A stretch of 64,000 nucleotides of DNA from the NCBI GenBank assembly GCA_964504645.1, contig CAZDGB010000002.1, forward strand, positions 1 through 64,000. Reading direction: 5' to 3'. Every line of letters begins with the position of its first letter. The first letter of the stretch is position 1. Below the pieces are notes generated by a model that was given only the letters and a program-made list of their open reading frames with translations, searched no databases and had not been told where the DNA came from. The translations under genes were made by a program, and so were the position numbers. Origin of the DNA: CAZDGB01 sp964504645 (GTDB lineage Bacteria > Planctomycetota > Planctomycetia > Planctomycetales > Planctomycetaceae). Below, piece after piece: positions 57,156 through 64,000 of the stretch.

Positions 57156-57253
57156 ACCGCAGATTTCGCAGATTATCACAGCGGAAAGCAATTCCTTCGC
57201 TTTTCTGCCGCCTGCCACCTTAAATCAGAGGTAATCTGCGAAATCTGCGGTTC
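57156..57253. repeat. inverted repeat, CGCAGATTT family, copy 2
   Basis: Left arm ccgcagatttcgcagatta (57157-57175) and right arm taatctgcgaaatctgcgg (57232-57250) are exact reverse complements (19 bp). It is the same family as 18794-18924 with a different loop. It lies in the 332-base gap between divergent TauE/SafE and TPR-lipoprotein genes, so within their shared promoter region. Confidence 0.85.
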
Positions 57254-57416
57254 TTGCCTGTGCTTGAGTCGAAGGTGGGCCGAAAACCTCGTCTCGACAG
57301 AACGCCGTGTAACCATTAGATTTTTTCCGCTTCCGGGTCGGAAACAAGAGGTTTCCTCCGCGAGTACCTGTCCAGCGAGATCCCTTCCGCGAAGTCGCGA
57401 CCAAGGATGCGGTCGG

Positions 57417-59426
57417 ATGAAACATCTTCTGCTTGTGGGAATAGCCGGTGGCCTGCTCTTCGTTGCGGGCTGCCAGTCGCTGAACTGGACGGCGAAAAAC
57501 AAGTCATCCACCGGCGAGTCCGTGGCCCAGAATACGACGGTCCGCGAAGTCCCCTGGAGTCTGCGCAAGAACAAGGCTTCCAACGCCAAGTCCGATCTGC
57601 CGCCCGAGATTCAAGCGAAATTCGATCAAGCCAAGGACCGGTCCGGCGCGACGAAATCAGCCGCCCAATGGTACGCGGAGGGAACGCAGCAGGAGATGGC
57701 CGGCAACTTTGCCGCGGCGACCAAGGCCTATGAATCTGCGATCTCCGTCGATCCCTCGAGCGCGGAAGCGCATCACCGGCTCGGCATCATGGCCGACATG
57801 CGGCAGGAATACGGCACCGCCGAAGACCACTACAAAGCCGCGCTCCGCCAGAAGCCGCACGACGCCAACATTCTGAGCGACTTCGGCTATTCGCATTCAC
57901 TGCGCGGCAACCCCCAGCAGGGTGAACGGTATCTCTTGCAGGCGCTCGATCTCGAAGCCCAACACAAGCAGGCTACGAAAAACCTGGGAACGCTGTACGC
58001 GTCACAAGGCCGTTACGACGACGCATTGCAAACCTTCCGCCGTCTTCGCGGCGACGCGGACGCCCAGAAACTCGTCGCGGAATACTTCCCCAAAGGCCGG
58101 CCGATTCCTGACGGCGACAAAGTCGATCTGGCGTCCAGCAGCGCGAAGGATGTGCCGATCGTGACGCCGAAGTCGACCGGCAACCCGGACCCGACCAATC
58201 TCAAAGATTTGACTCCCGAGGAAGTGAAGCTGCTGATGGAACGACGGCGGCAAGAAGCTGTCAAGCAACGCGAGCAGCGAGATCTGGCGGATGCGCGCCA
58301 GAATCTGCAGCCGTCGATGAATCAGGACGAGTGGGGTCGCCTGGCAAACAACGCCGCCAGTCCGCAGCCGCCAAAGACCGGCGGATCAAACGATGCGCTA
58401 CGAACGCCGGACTGGGCGCAGAATCCGTCGGCAACGGCCGGCAGCGAGGCGTGGCCGAATTCCAATTTCCCGGCGACGAACGGCGGCAATCTCGCGGCCG
58501 TGACGCCACCCTCGTCGTTCAATCCGTCGATGTCGGCCGGCGCCTCGTCAGCCTCGAACAGCATGCCGATTTGGAATGGACGTACCGATACGGTGTCGCC
58601 TTCGGGCCCCGCAGGGAACGCCGCGCCTCTCGCCAACAATTCACTGACTTCACAACCGCTGCCGTCCTGGTGGAACGAGGAATTCGCGGAACGAGCGCCG
58701 AACGCGGCGCGCGAGGCCTTCGGCGCCAGTCCGCAGCGAGCGCCCGCCGCGCCGAGCGATGCCGGTTCCTCATGGGGCGGATCGCCGAATCCGGTCGCGG
58801 CGAACCCAGCCGCCGGCAATTCGGCGACGAACGCGCCGTCGCCGTCGTCGCGGCAACTGGCCTATCAATTGGGAATGAGCGCCGGTCCGGGAACGATGTT
58901 TCCTGCGATGCCAGCCGCCGAGGTCGTCAGCAATGTGACCAATCATCAACCGGCGGCCACTCCCCCGGCGGGATTCTCGGGAACGCAATGGTCGAACATG
59001 ACGACTTCAACCGGTTACAACGAATCCCGCGCAATGGGGGCGTCACCGTCGTACGCTGGTTCGGCCGACAACCGCTGGCAGGAGGCGCCCATCGATGTCG
59101 CGCCCCGATCTCCCACGGAAAATTGGGGTTCCCCGACCAGCGTTCCCTGGCCTGACCGGTCGACAGATCAAGCGCTGCGCGAGTCGCCCACCCCGCGGCA
59201 GCCCACCACAGCGATGCCGTTGATTCAATCGCGAGCGCCGGGCGCGTGGAATACTCCCGCGGAATCGCGCGGCGAGTCTTCGTCGAACGAGCCGGCTTCC
59301 GGAACGTCGGACGGCTCGCGGTCGAGTTCCGATGTCGTTCCCGCCTGGTACGGCAGCCCGGCGGCGCAGAACTCGCGCCCCCGAGCGGCAACTCCAGTCC
59401 CACAATGGCCTTACGCTCCAAAGTAA
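57417..59426 (+). CDS. TPR lipoprotein with long low-complexity tail
   Basis: This 669-residue lipoprotein has a signal ending in LLFVAGC with Cys 19 lipidated. Residues about 75-225 hold TPR repeats (AQWYAEGTQQEMAGNFAAAT, AEAHHRLGIMADMRQEYG, ANILSDFGYSHSLRGN, KQATKNLGTLYASQGR). After residue 260 the protein is Ser/Pro/Asn/Ala-rich and disordered-looking, up to VPQWPYAPK. The start ATG 57417 follows aagga. It probably works as an envelope scaffold; partners are unknown. Confidence 0.75.
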   Translation: MKHLLLVGIAGGLLFVAGCQSLNWTAKNKSSTGESVAQNTTVREVPWSLRKNKASNAKSDLPPEIQAKFDQAKDRSGATKSAAQWYAEGTQQEMAGNFAAATKAYESAISVDPSSAEAHHRLGIMADMRQEYGTAEDHYKAALRQKPHDANILSDFGYSHSLRGNPQQGERYLLQALDLEAQHKQATKNLGTLYASQGRYDDALQTFRRLRGDADAQKLVAEYFPKGRPIPDGDKVDLASSSAKDVPIVTPKSTGNPDPTNLKDLTPEEVKLLMERRRQEAVKQREQRDLADARQNLQPSMNQDEWGRLANNAASPQPPKTGGSNDALRTPDWAQNPSATAGSEAWPNSNFPATNGGNLAAVTPPSSFNPSMSAGASSASNSMPIWNGRTDTVSPSGPAGNAAPLANNSLTSQPLPSWWNEEFAERAPNAAREAFGASPQRAPAAPSDAGSSWGGSPNPVAANPAAGNSATNAPSPSSRQLAYQLGMSAGPGTMFPAMPAAEVVSNVTNHQPAATPPAGFSGTQWSNMTTSTGYNESRAMGASPSYAGSADNRWQEAPIDVAPRSPTENWGSPTSVPWPDRSTDQALRESPTPRQPTTAMPLIQSRAPGAWNTPAESRGESSSNEPASGTSDGSRSSSDVVPAWYGSPAAQNSRPRAATPVPQWPYAPK

Positions 59427-59578
59427 CAGGATAAGCATTCTTTTTCAGCAGAAATCCACGGCCACCGGAGACGCAACGTCGAGACGCGGAATCTTGACGT
59501 CTGCAGGCGGGGAAATAATAATCAAAGTTCCCAACTGATTGTCCCGCCCTGAGTTACTTCCCCGGAAAGCCTCTCCTC

Positions 59579-59974
59579 ATGCTAAAAAAAAATGAGTTGG
59601 ATGAGTTTCGACAACTCTTGCTGACGCTGAGAGCACGGATCCGCGGCGACGTACAGCACATGCAGGACGAGGCGCTGGACCGTCCGGATAACGGCGGCGA
59701 ATCGAAGTCTCCCACGCATCTGGCAGAACTTGGGACGGAAACTTACGAGCAGGACTTTGCACTCCGACGCGTCGAGAACGAACAGGAAGTGCTGGAAGAA
59801 ATCGACGAGGCTCTCAAACGCGTGGAAGACGGCACATACGGATTGTGTCTCGCCTGCCAGGAACAGGGACGCACGCCCGGCAAATCGTTGATTCCCAAGG
59901 CCCGGCTGCGGGTGATTCCCTACGCGAAGAACTGCGTCGAATGCGAACGGAAGAGGGAAGAATTGCATTATTGA
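59579..59974 (+). CDS. DksA/TraR-type zinc-finger protein
   Basis: This 131-residue DksA/TraR-family protein has a coiled-coil N-terminal half (LDEFRQLLLTLRARI..., ENEQEVLEEIDEALKR). The C-terminal zinc site uses Cys 90 and 93 (YGLCLACQ) and Cys 119 and 122 (NCVECE). DksA binds RNA polymerase with ppGpp; the acidic tip residues of DksA (DxxDxA) are not evident here, so it may be a related protein and not DksA itself. The next gene is lspA. Confidence 0.85.
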   Translation: MLKKNELDEFRQLLLTLRARIRGDVQHMQDEALDRPDNGGESKSPTHLAELGTETYEQDFALRRVENEQEVLEEIDEALKRVEDGTYGLCLACQEQGRTPGKSLIPKARLRVIPYAKNCVECERKREELHY

Positions 59975-60058
59975 GGCTTGAGGCGCGAGACTTGAGACCT
60001 GAGGGCAAAAGATCGAGGATTTGTTTTCCTCAAGCCTCAAGTCTCGCGTCTCAAGCCT
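59975..60058. repeat. inverted repeat, CTCAAGCCTC family
   Basis: The left arm (ggcttgaggcgcgagacttg..., from 59975) and the right arm (...caagtctcgcgtctcaagcc, ending 60058) pair at about 27 of 30 positions with a loop of about 24 bases. It lies between the zinc-finger gene and lspA. A related arm occurs at 42877-42906. Confidence 0.85.
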
Positions 60059-60079
60059 TCCCAAGGGAGTATTGAGCCG

Positions 60080-60703
60080 ATGTCCGCACCGCAGGCCGTT
60101 CCGTTTAACCGCTACGCGGTCTTCGGACTGCTCGCCGCCGCCGGTTTGAGCTGGGATCTGTTCACGAAGTGGTGGGTCTTTTCCTGGCTCGGAGTGCCGA
60201 CGTCCGGCCCGTGGACATGGCCGGATAACTGGGGATGGATGGGGCTGGCGCCGATTGTGCGATTCCAACTCCACACGAACTTCAATCACGGCGCGCTGTG
60301 GGGTATGGGGCAGGGAATGTCGCTGCTCTTCGCCGGTTTGAGCATCGTTGCGGCCGTCGGAATTCTCTACTGGCTGTTTGCGCACGGCGGCGCGCAATGC
60401 TGGTGGCTGACCGTCTCGTTGGGACTCGTGATGGCGGGCATCCTCGGCAACTTGTTCGACCGCCTGGGCCTGCACGGCATGAAGGACGAAAACGGCGCTC
60501 CCATTTACGCCGTGCGGGATTTTCTGCATTTCTGGTTCTTCGATGGGACGCCGGCCCACTTCGACTGGGCGATCTTCAATTTCGCCGACACGTACCTCGT
60601 GATCGGCGCGATCATGCTGGTGATTCAGTCGCTGTTCCTGCAACCGGCGGGCGAGCCGGCGGCGGCTGCTGTCGCGACGACGGCAACCACGCCGCACGCA
60701 TGA
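60080..60703 (+). CDS. lspA: lipoprotein signal peptidase (signal peptidase II)
   Basis: This 207-residue inner-membrane aspartyl protease cuts the signal peptide from prolipoproteins. GNLFDRLG (Asp 127) and IFNFADTYLVIGA (Asp 170) are the catalytic regions. Four helices and a longer-than-usual periplasmic loop (residues about 33-62) are seen; the family is usually about 165 residues. TNFNHGALWGM is the family segment near helix 2. The window encodes several lipoproteins that would be its substrates. Start ATG 60080, 105 bases after the zinc-finger gene. Confidence 0.93.
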   Translation: MSAPQAVPFNRYAVFGLLAAAGLSWDLFTKWWVFSWLGVPTSGPWTWPDNWGWMGLAPIVRFQLHTNFNHGALWGMGQGMSLLFAGLSIVAAVGILYWLFAHGGAQCWWLTVSLGLVMAGILGNLFDRLGLHGMKDENGAPIYAVRDFLHFWFFDGTPAHFDWAIFNFADTYLVIGAIMLVIQSLFLQPAGEPAAAAVATTATTPHA

Positions 60704-60733
60704 AATAATGTAGAGCACTTTCTCTACATACCT

Positions 60734-61501
60734 TCACTTCTCCCTGCGCCGCAGGCCCCAATAAGCGTTGGCCGCGGGCGACATTAATTCGCTGAACGTC
60801 TGCACGATCGCGGCACGGCCGGAGTCCATGCCGTCGAGCAAATTTCCGGCTTCCAGGTCCGCATCGCCTTGAGCCGTCAACCGAAACCAGACGCACGGCG
60901 GCGTTGTCCCGTCCGGTGCAGCCTCCAACGTCCACGCCGCAACGAGGCCGTCCGCAATGCCTGGGCATAGCATCGTCCAATGGCCGGACGTAATCGATTC
61001 CAACAATCCGGCCGTCGCGGGCATCAGTTTGCAGAACGACCAATCTGCCGGATGCTGCCAAACAGCGCCCTGCGGAATCCGATTCACGTAACTAACGATC
61101 CACTTCGCCACGCTGTCGGCCGGCAACGTGCTGGAGGCGCACCACGCGTCCCACGCGGCGACGAATCCGTCACGCACGTTCTCGTAGCGGGGATAGCGCC
61201 CATCATCGGCCCCCAGCCAGGTGAAGGAGAAATGGCCGCGGCCAATCTGCAATTCCCGGTCTTCCAGCAGATTCTTCAAGTGGAACCCGCCGGATGCCGT
61301 TCTGCCGAGGTCGGTTCGCGGGTCAGTATCAGACGCAGAAATGGAAGTCCATTCGCTCAGCCACTCGGGGCCGAGCCGTTGCCGAAAATCCGCGAGCAAT
61401 GGCTTTTCCCAGAGAAACTGCCGGTCGAACAATACCCCCAGCGTCGCCGCCACCAGCGGCGGATGCGCGTATTCCGGCAACGAGGTTCGACTGGTGGTCA
61501 T
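60734..61501 (-). CDS. TIGR04255-family protein
   Basis: This 255-residue soluble protein of the sporadically distributed TIGR04255 family has the start HPPLVAATLGVLFDRQFLWE and the motif IVSYVNRIP in its C-terminal half. The family has no known function; scattered distribution has suggested transfer or defence-related roles, which is only speculation. Its start ATG 61501 overlaps the DUF983 stop by four bases, and it is translated after it. Confidence 0.7.
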   Translation of the reverse strand: MTTSRTSLPEYAHPPLVAATLGVLFDRQFLWEKPLLADFRQRLGPEWLSEWTSISASDTDPRTDLGRTASGGFHLKNLLEDRELQIGRGHFSFTWLGADDGRYPRYENVRDGFVAAWDAWCASSTLPADSVAKWIVSYVNRIPQGAVWQHPADWSFCKLMPATAGLLESITSGHWTMLCPGIADGLVAAWTLEAAPDGTTPPCVWFRLTAQGDADLEAGNLLDGMDSGRAAIVQTFSELMSPAANAYWGLRRREK

Positions 61502-61902
61502 TCCTTCGTCACTTCCTCCGGTGCCGCATAAGGATCGGTCACTCGCGCGCCTTCGGCATCATAGAAACAATCCAGCGCCAGCCACAGCGAGCGGGCGTAG
61601 CGGAAAAACAGCAGCGGCACTGTCAGGAAATAAGCAACCAGCCACGGCGTGACGGCGCGGTTCGACAAGTCGAATCCGAAATGCAGCATCATGTACAACG
61701 CAGTCAGCGAGAGAACCGTGAAGCCGTAATTCAGATACGTCGACCCGAGAAAATATCCCGGCGCCCGCTCGTAGACGAAGCCGCACGCGTCACAGCGAGG
61801 GTTCATGAAGAGCAGGTTGCGGAACAGTTTCCCTTGGCCGCAGCGCGGGCAGCGCAAGGACCATCCGCGCGAGAGTGCCGTGCTGTAATTGAGATCGGGC
61901 AT
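61498..61902 (-). CDS. DUF983 membrane protein with zinc ribbon
   Basis: This 134-residue protein has an N-terminal zinc ribbon (LRCPRCGQGKLFRNLL, PRCDACGFVYE) and then two transmembrane helices (residues about 55-75 and 82-102). DUF983 proteins are often near cytochrome oxidase genes, but none is here. I chose ATG 61902 behind aaagga. The stop overlaps the TIGR04255 start (ATGA). Confidence 0.85.
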   Translation of the reverse strand: MPDLNYSTALSRGWSLRCPRCGQGKLFRNLLFMNPRCDACGFVYERAPGYFLGSTYLNYGFTVLSLTALYMMLHFGFDLSNRAVTPWLVAYFLTVPLLFFRYARSLWLALDCFYDAEGARVTDPYAAPEEVTKE

Positions 61903-62041
61903 GAATCGTTCCTTTCGCTTCATCCTATCACGCCGTGCGGCGGAAGTCGTAGCGGTGGTGAGACGCCGTTGCTACGGAACGTTCGACATTCCCCTCTCTG
62001 CGGCATTACACTGCCTTCATCTCTCACCCCAGGAGTCCGAC

Positions 62042-62824
62042 ATGAGCATTCTCGACCGCTTTCGTCTCGACGGCAAACGGGCGTTCATCACGGGTGGCAG
62101 CCGCGGGCTCGGTCGCGAAATGGCGCTCGCGCTCGCCGACGTCGGGGCCGATATCGTACTCGTCGGCCGCGAAGCCGAGTCGTTGAATCAAACCGCCGAG
62201 GACATCCGGAAACTCGGCCGCCAGGCTGAGACGATCGTCGGCGACGTCGGCGTTCCGAAAGACTGCGAAACGATTTGTCAGAAAGTCCTCGCCGAGCACG
62301 GCCCGATCGACATTCTCATCAACAACGTCGGCGGCCGGCGGATCAACGTGCCGGTTGAGGAGCAAACGCTGGAACAATGGCAGACGATCCTCGACATCAA
62401 TCTCACGAGCACGTTTCTGTGCATGCGGCACATCGGCGGGGCGATGGTGAAGCGGGGGAAAGGGGGCCGGGTGATCAACATCGCGTCGGTCTCCGGGATG
62501 GTCATCAACCGCGATATCGCCGGCCGCAGTTATGAAACGTCGAAAGCCGCCGTGATCCAGCTCACGAAGGCCGCCGCCGCCGATTGGGCGCCGCACGGCG
62601 TGACGGTGAACGCCATCTGCCCCGGCGGCTTCATGACGGCCCCGAACCAGCGCTGGGCCAAGGAGTATCCCGGCATCATCGACACGTTCAAGCAGCAAAT
62701 TCCGCAAGGCGACTTCGGCCAACCGGAAGACCTCGGCCCGCTGGCGGTCTATCTCGCCAGCGACGCCTCGCGCTACATGACGGGCTCGGCCGTCGTCATC
62801 GACGGCGGCTACATCTTGTGGTGA
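62042..62824 (+). CDS. short-chain dehydrogenase/reductase
   Basis: This 260-residue SDR enzyme has the cofactor motif TGGSRGLGRE, NNVGG in place of NNAG, the catalytic Ser in IASVSGMVINRD and YETSK (Tyr, Lys). CPGGFMTAPNQ and GSAVVIDGGYILW end the domain. It is gluconate-5-dehydrogenase-like and likely uses NAD(P)H on a sugar or polyol (inference). The start ATG 62042 has aggag. The frame upstream (from 61889) is open but has no ribosome binding site. Confidence 0.9.
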   Translation: MSILDRFRLDGKRAFITGGSRGLGREMALALADVGADIVLVGREAESLNQTAEDIRKLGRQAETIVGDVGVPKDCETICQKVLAEHGPIDILINNVGGRRINVPVEEQTLEQWQTILDINLTSTFLCMRHIGGAMVKRGKGGRVINIASVSGMVINRDIAGRSYETSKAAVIQLTKAAAADWAPHGVTVNAICPGGFMTAPNQRWAKEYPGIIDTFKQQIPQGDFGQPEDLGPLAVYLASDASRYMTGSAVVIDGGYILW

Positions 62825-62842
62825 GTCGTAACGCCGTTGAGG

Positions 62843-64000
62843 TCAATTCTGGAACTGATACGAGTACAGATCAGCGTCTTGCAGTTCGAATCTCAGGCGA
62901 ACCACCTTTCCGGCGAGCGAGGAAACGTCTCGATTCGCGTGCCACACAACGTAGCGATCAATCGTGTCGCCGAACAGTTCTTCGCAGTCGTCGAGGGCAA
63001 AGCCCGGAAGTGGTTTACCGGCGGAGTCCTGAATCTCGACGCGCACCCGTCCCGCCGCGGACGTCGCGAAATTGAGCGATAGCCGACTACCCTCGAAAAC
63101 CAGCGGCTTGGTGAGCAATTCGCCTCCGCGCAGTGGCGCGGATACCGAAACAAATCCGTCCAGCCGGAGAGCGTATCGGCGCAACGTCGTTCCCTCCGCC
63201 GTCGAATAGCCTTCTGTGGTATAGATGGATAGTTCCGGCGGCGCACCTGCGAATTCAGACTTCGTTTCCACCATGCGCCACGCGACCAACTGATGTCCAT
63301 AGTTCCAGGTTCCCGGACGTTCGATTCCCGGCCGCAAGTACGCCTCATCCCAGCGATGAAAGTTCACACCGTCCCGGCTGGACATCAGCAGCGCTTCCGT
63401 AAGGGCGCTGCCGAAACGCTCGCTGAGACCGGCCCGCTGCGCGCGCTGTTCAAATTGCGGCAGAGACTTCAAGGATTCGGGCCATTTGCGCAGTCGTTCG
63501 GCGGTCATGCGATCACTGCCATCCTCCGCAGACGTCGAGTGCCGAACGATGCCGCGGTCCACGTAGCGAACGGGAAATCCGAGGAAGATCTGCGGCGCGC
63601 GGTGATACGGCGTAACGCCGTTCTCGTATAGCTGAATCTCTGCCGAGTCGCCGTAGTTCAAGTCGGCCTGATTCCGCCAATGGATCAAATCGGGCGAGGT
63701 GGCCGTGCGGATGGCGCGAATGCCTTCCGGCTTCCAAGTCTGTGCGGTGGTGATTCCCTTCGTAAAAATGCGCCAGTAAGCCCGGTACTCGCCGCGTGCA
63801 GCGTCCCAAAAGGCGAGATTGTGCGAATCGAAGGCGCCGGCGGTGATGGTGGGGACGACGCTGACGGGACTCCAATGGATCCCATTGGGCGATTGAAACG
63901 GCCGCATGCCCAGCGGATCGTTGGAAATCAGGAAGAGCTTGTAACGCCCCTCGGGCGGCGTCTGCGGATTGTCATCCCGAAACACGGCCGGAGCATGAAC
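62843..64000 (-). CDS. GH32/GH43-like five-bladed propeller protein, 5' end missing
   Basis: The visible C-terminal 385 residues continue beyond the window edge without a start codon that fits. The region RYKLFLISNDPLGMRPF, DSHNLAFWDAARGEYRAYWR, TSPDLIHWRN and SSRDGVNFHRWDEAYLRPG resembles five-bladed glycoside hydrolase propellers (GH32/GH43-like), with a beta-sandwich at the end (RVRVEIQDSAGKPLPGF). It is convergent with the SDR gene, 18 bases apart. A secreted carbohydrate-active role is likely; the catalytic residues would be in the missing part. Confidence 0.7.
   Translation of the reverse strand, partial: VHAPAVFRDDNPQTPPEGRYKLFLISNDPLGMRPFQSPNGIHWSPVSVVPTITAGAFDSHNLAFWDAARGEYRAYWRIFTKGITTAQTWKPEGIRAIRTATSPDLIHWRNQADLNYGDSAEIQLYENGVTPYHRAPQIFLGFPVRYVDRGIVRHSTSAEDGSDRMTAERLRKWPESLKSLPQFEQRAQRAGLSERFGSALTEALLMSSRDGVNFHRWDEAYLRPGIERPGTWNYGHQLVAWRMVETKSEFAGAPPELSIYTTEGYSTAEGTTLRRYALRLDGFVSVSAPLRGGELLTKPLVFEGSRLSLNFATSAAGRVRVEIQDSAGKPLPGFALDDCEELFGDTIDRYVVWHANRDVSSLAGKVVRLRFELQDADLYSYQFQN

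Overview
The window looks like a chromosomal segment of a high-GC planctomycete (Planctomycetota). The main evidence is three exported proteins with a type IV prepilin-like N-terminus and the DUF1559 C-terminal pattern. It is supported by a TIGR03067-type secreted protein, several exported PQQ-type, kelch and FG-GAP beta-propeller proteins, a Tat-type Gfo/Idh/MocA oxidoreductase, and an rpsD gene standing outside a ribosomal protein operon. No rRNA, tRNA, CRISPR array, transposase or phage gene was seen. A run of ten N at 17019-17028 marks an assembly gap.

Layout. 0.6-9.4 kb: NhaD-type antiporter, small unknown genes, a secreted TIM-barrel protein and an alkyl sulfatase. 9.5-17 kb: rpsD, an adenylate kinase-like gene, then a MarR / membrane fusion protein / RND permease efflux locus. 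17-25.4 kb: site-2 protease, GAF-like protein, LCAT-like lipase, tRNA-dihydrouridine synthase, an intervening-sequence-type four-helix protein between inverted repeats, and a B12/radical SAM protein whose frame runs through two dispersed palindromic elements. 25.4-41 kb: mostly exported proteins (VIT/VWA, Spy-like, three beta-propeller proteins, DHDPS-like lyase, oxidoreductase, DUF1559 protein, creatininase). 41-48 kb: FHA protein, response regulator, and a six-gene minus-strand fatty-acid-synthase-like operon (two FabA/FabZ-type dehydratases, FabG, a long acyl carrier protein, a ketosynthase, an alpha/beta hydrolase). 48-64 kb: endonuclease IV, an exported TPR/PQQ/kelch operon behind a DUF1559/lipoprotein pair, a second DUF1559 gene, hemP behind a palindromic operator candidate, TauE/SafE transporter, TPR lipoprotein, DksA/TraR-type protein, lspA, DUF983/TIGR04255 pair, an SDR enzyme and an incomplete GH32-like protein.

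The most unusual feature is the number of long inverted-repeat elements. About ten sequence-distinct families of paired arms (roughly 12-33 bp arms, 30-220 bp total) occupy many of the intergenic gaps. Some form likely terminators, some sit on stop codons, and two lie in frame inside one gene. The four-helix-bundle gene at 22.6 kb is itself bracketed by about 31-bp imperfect inverted repeats, the arrangement known from 23S rRNA intervening sequences but here outside rRNA. These repeats, the dedicated fatty-acid-type operon and the hemP operator are the best leads for follow-up.
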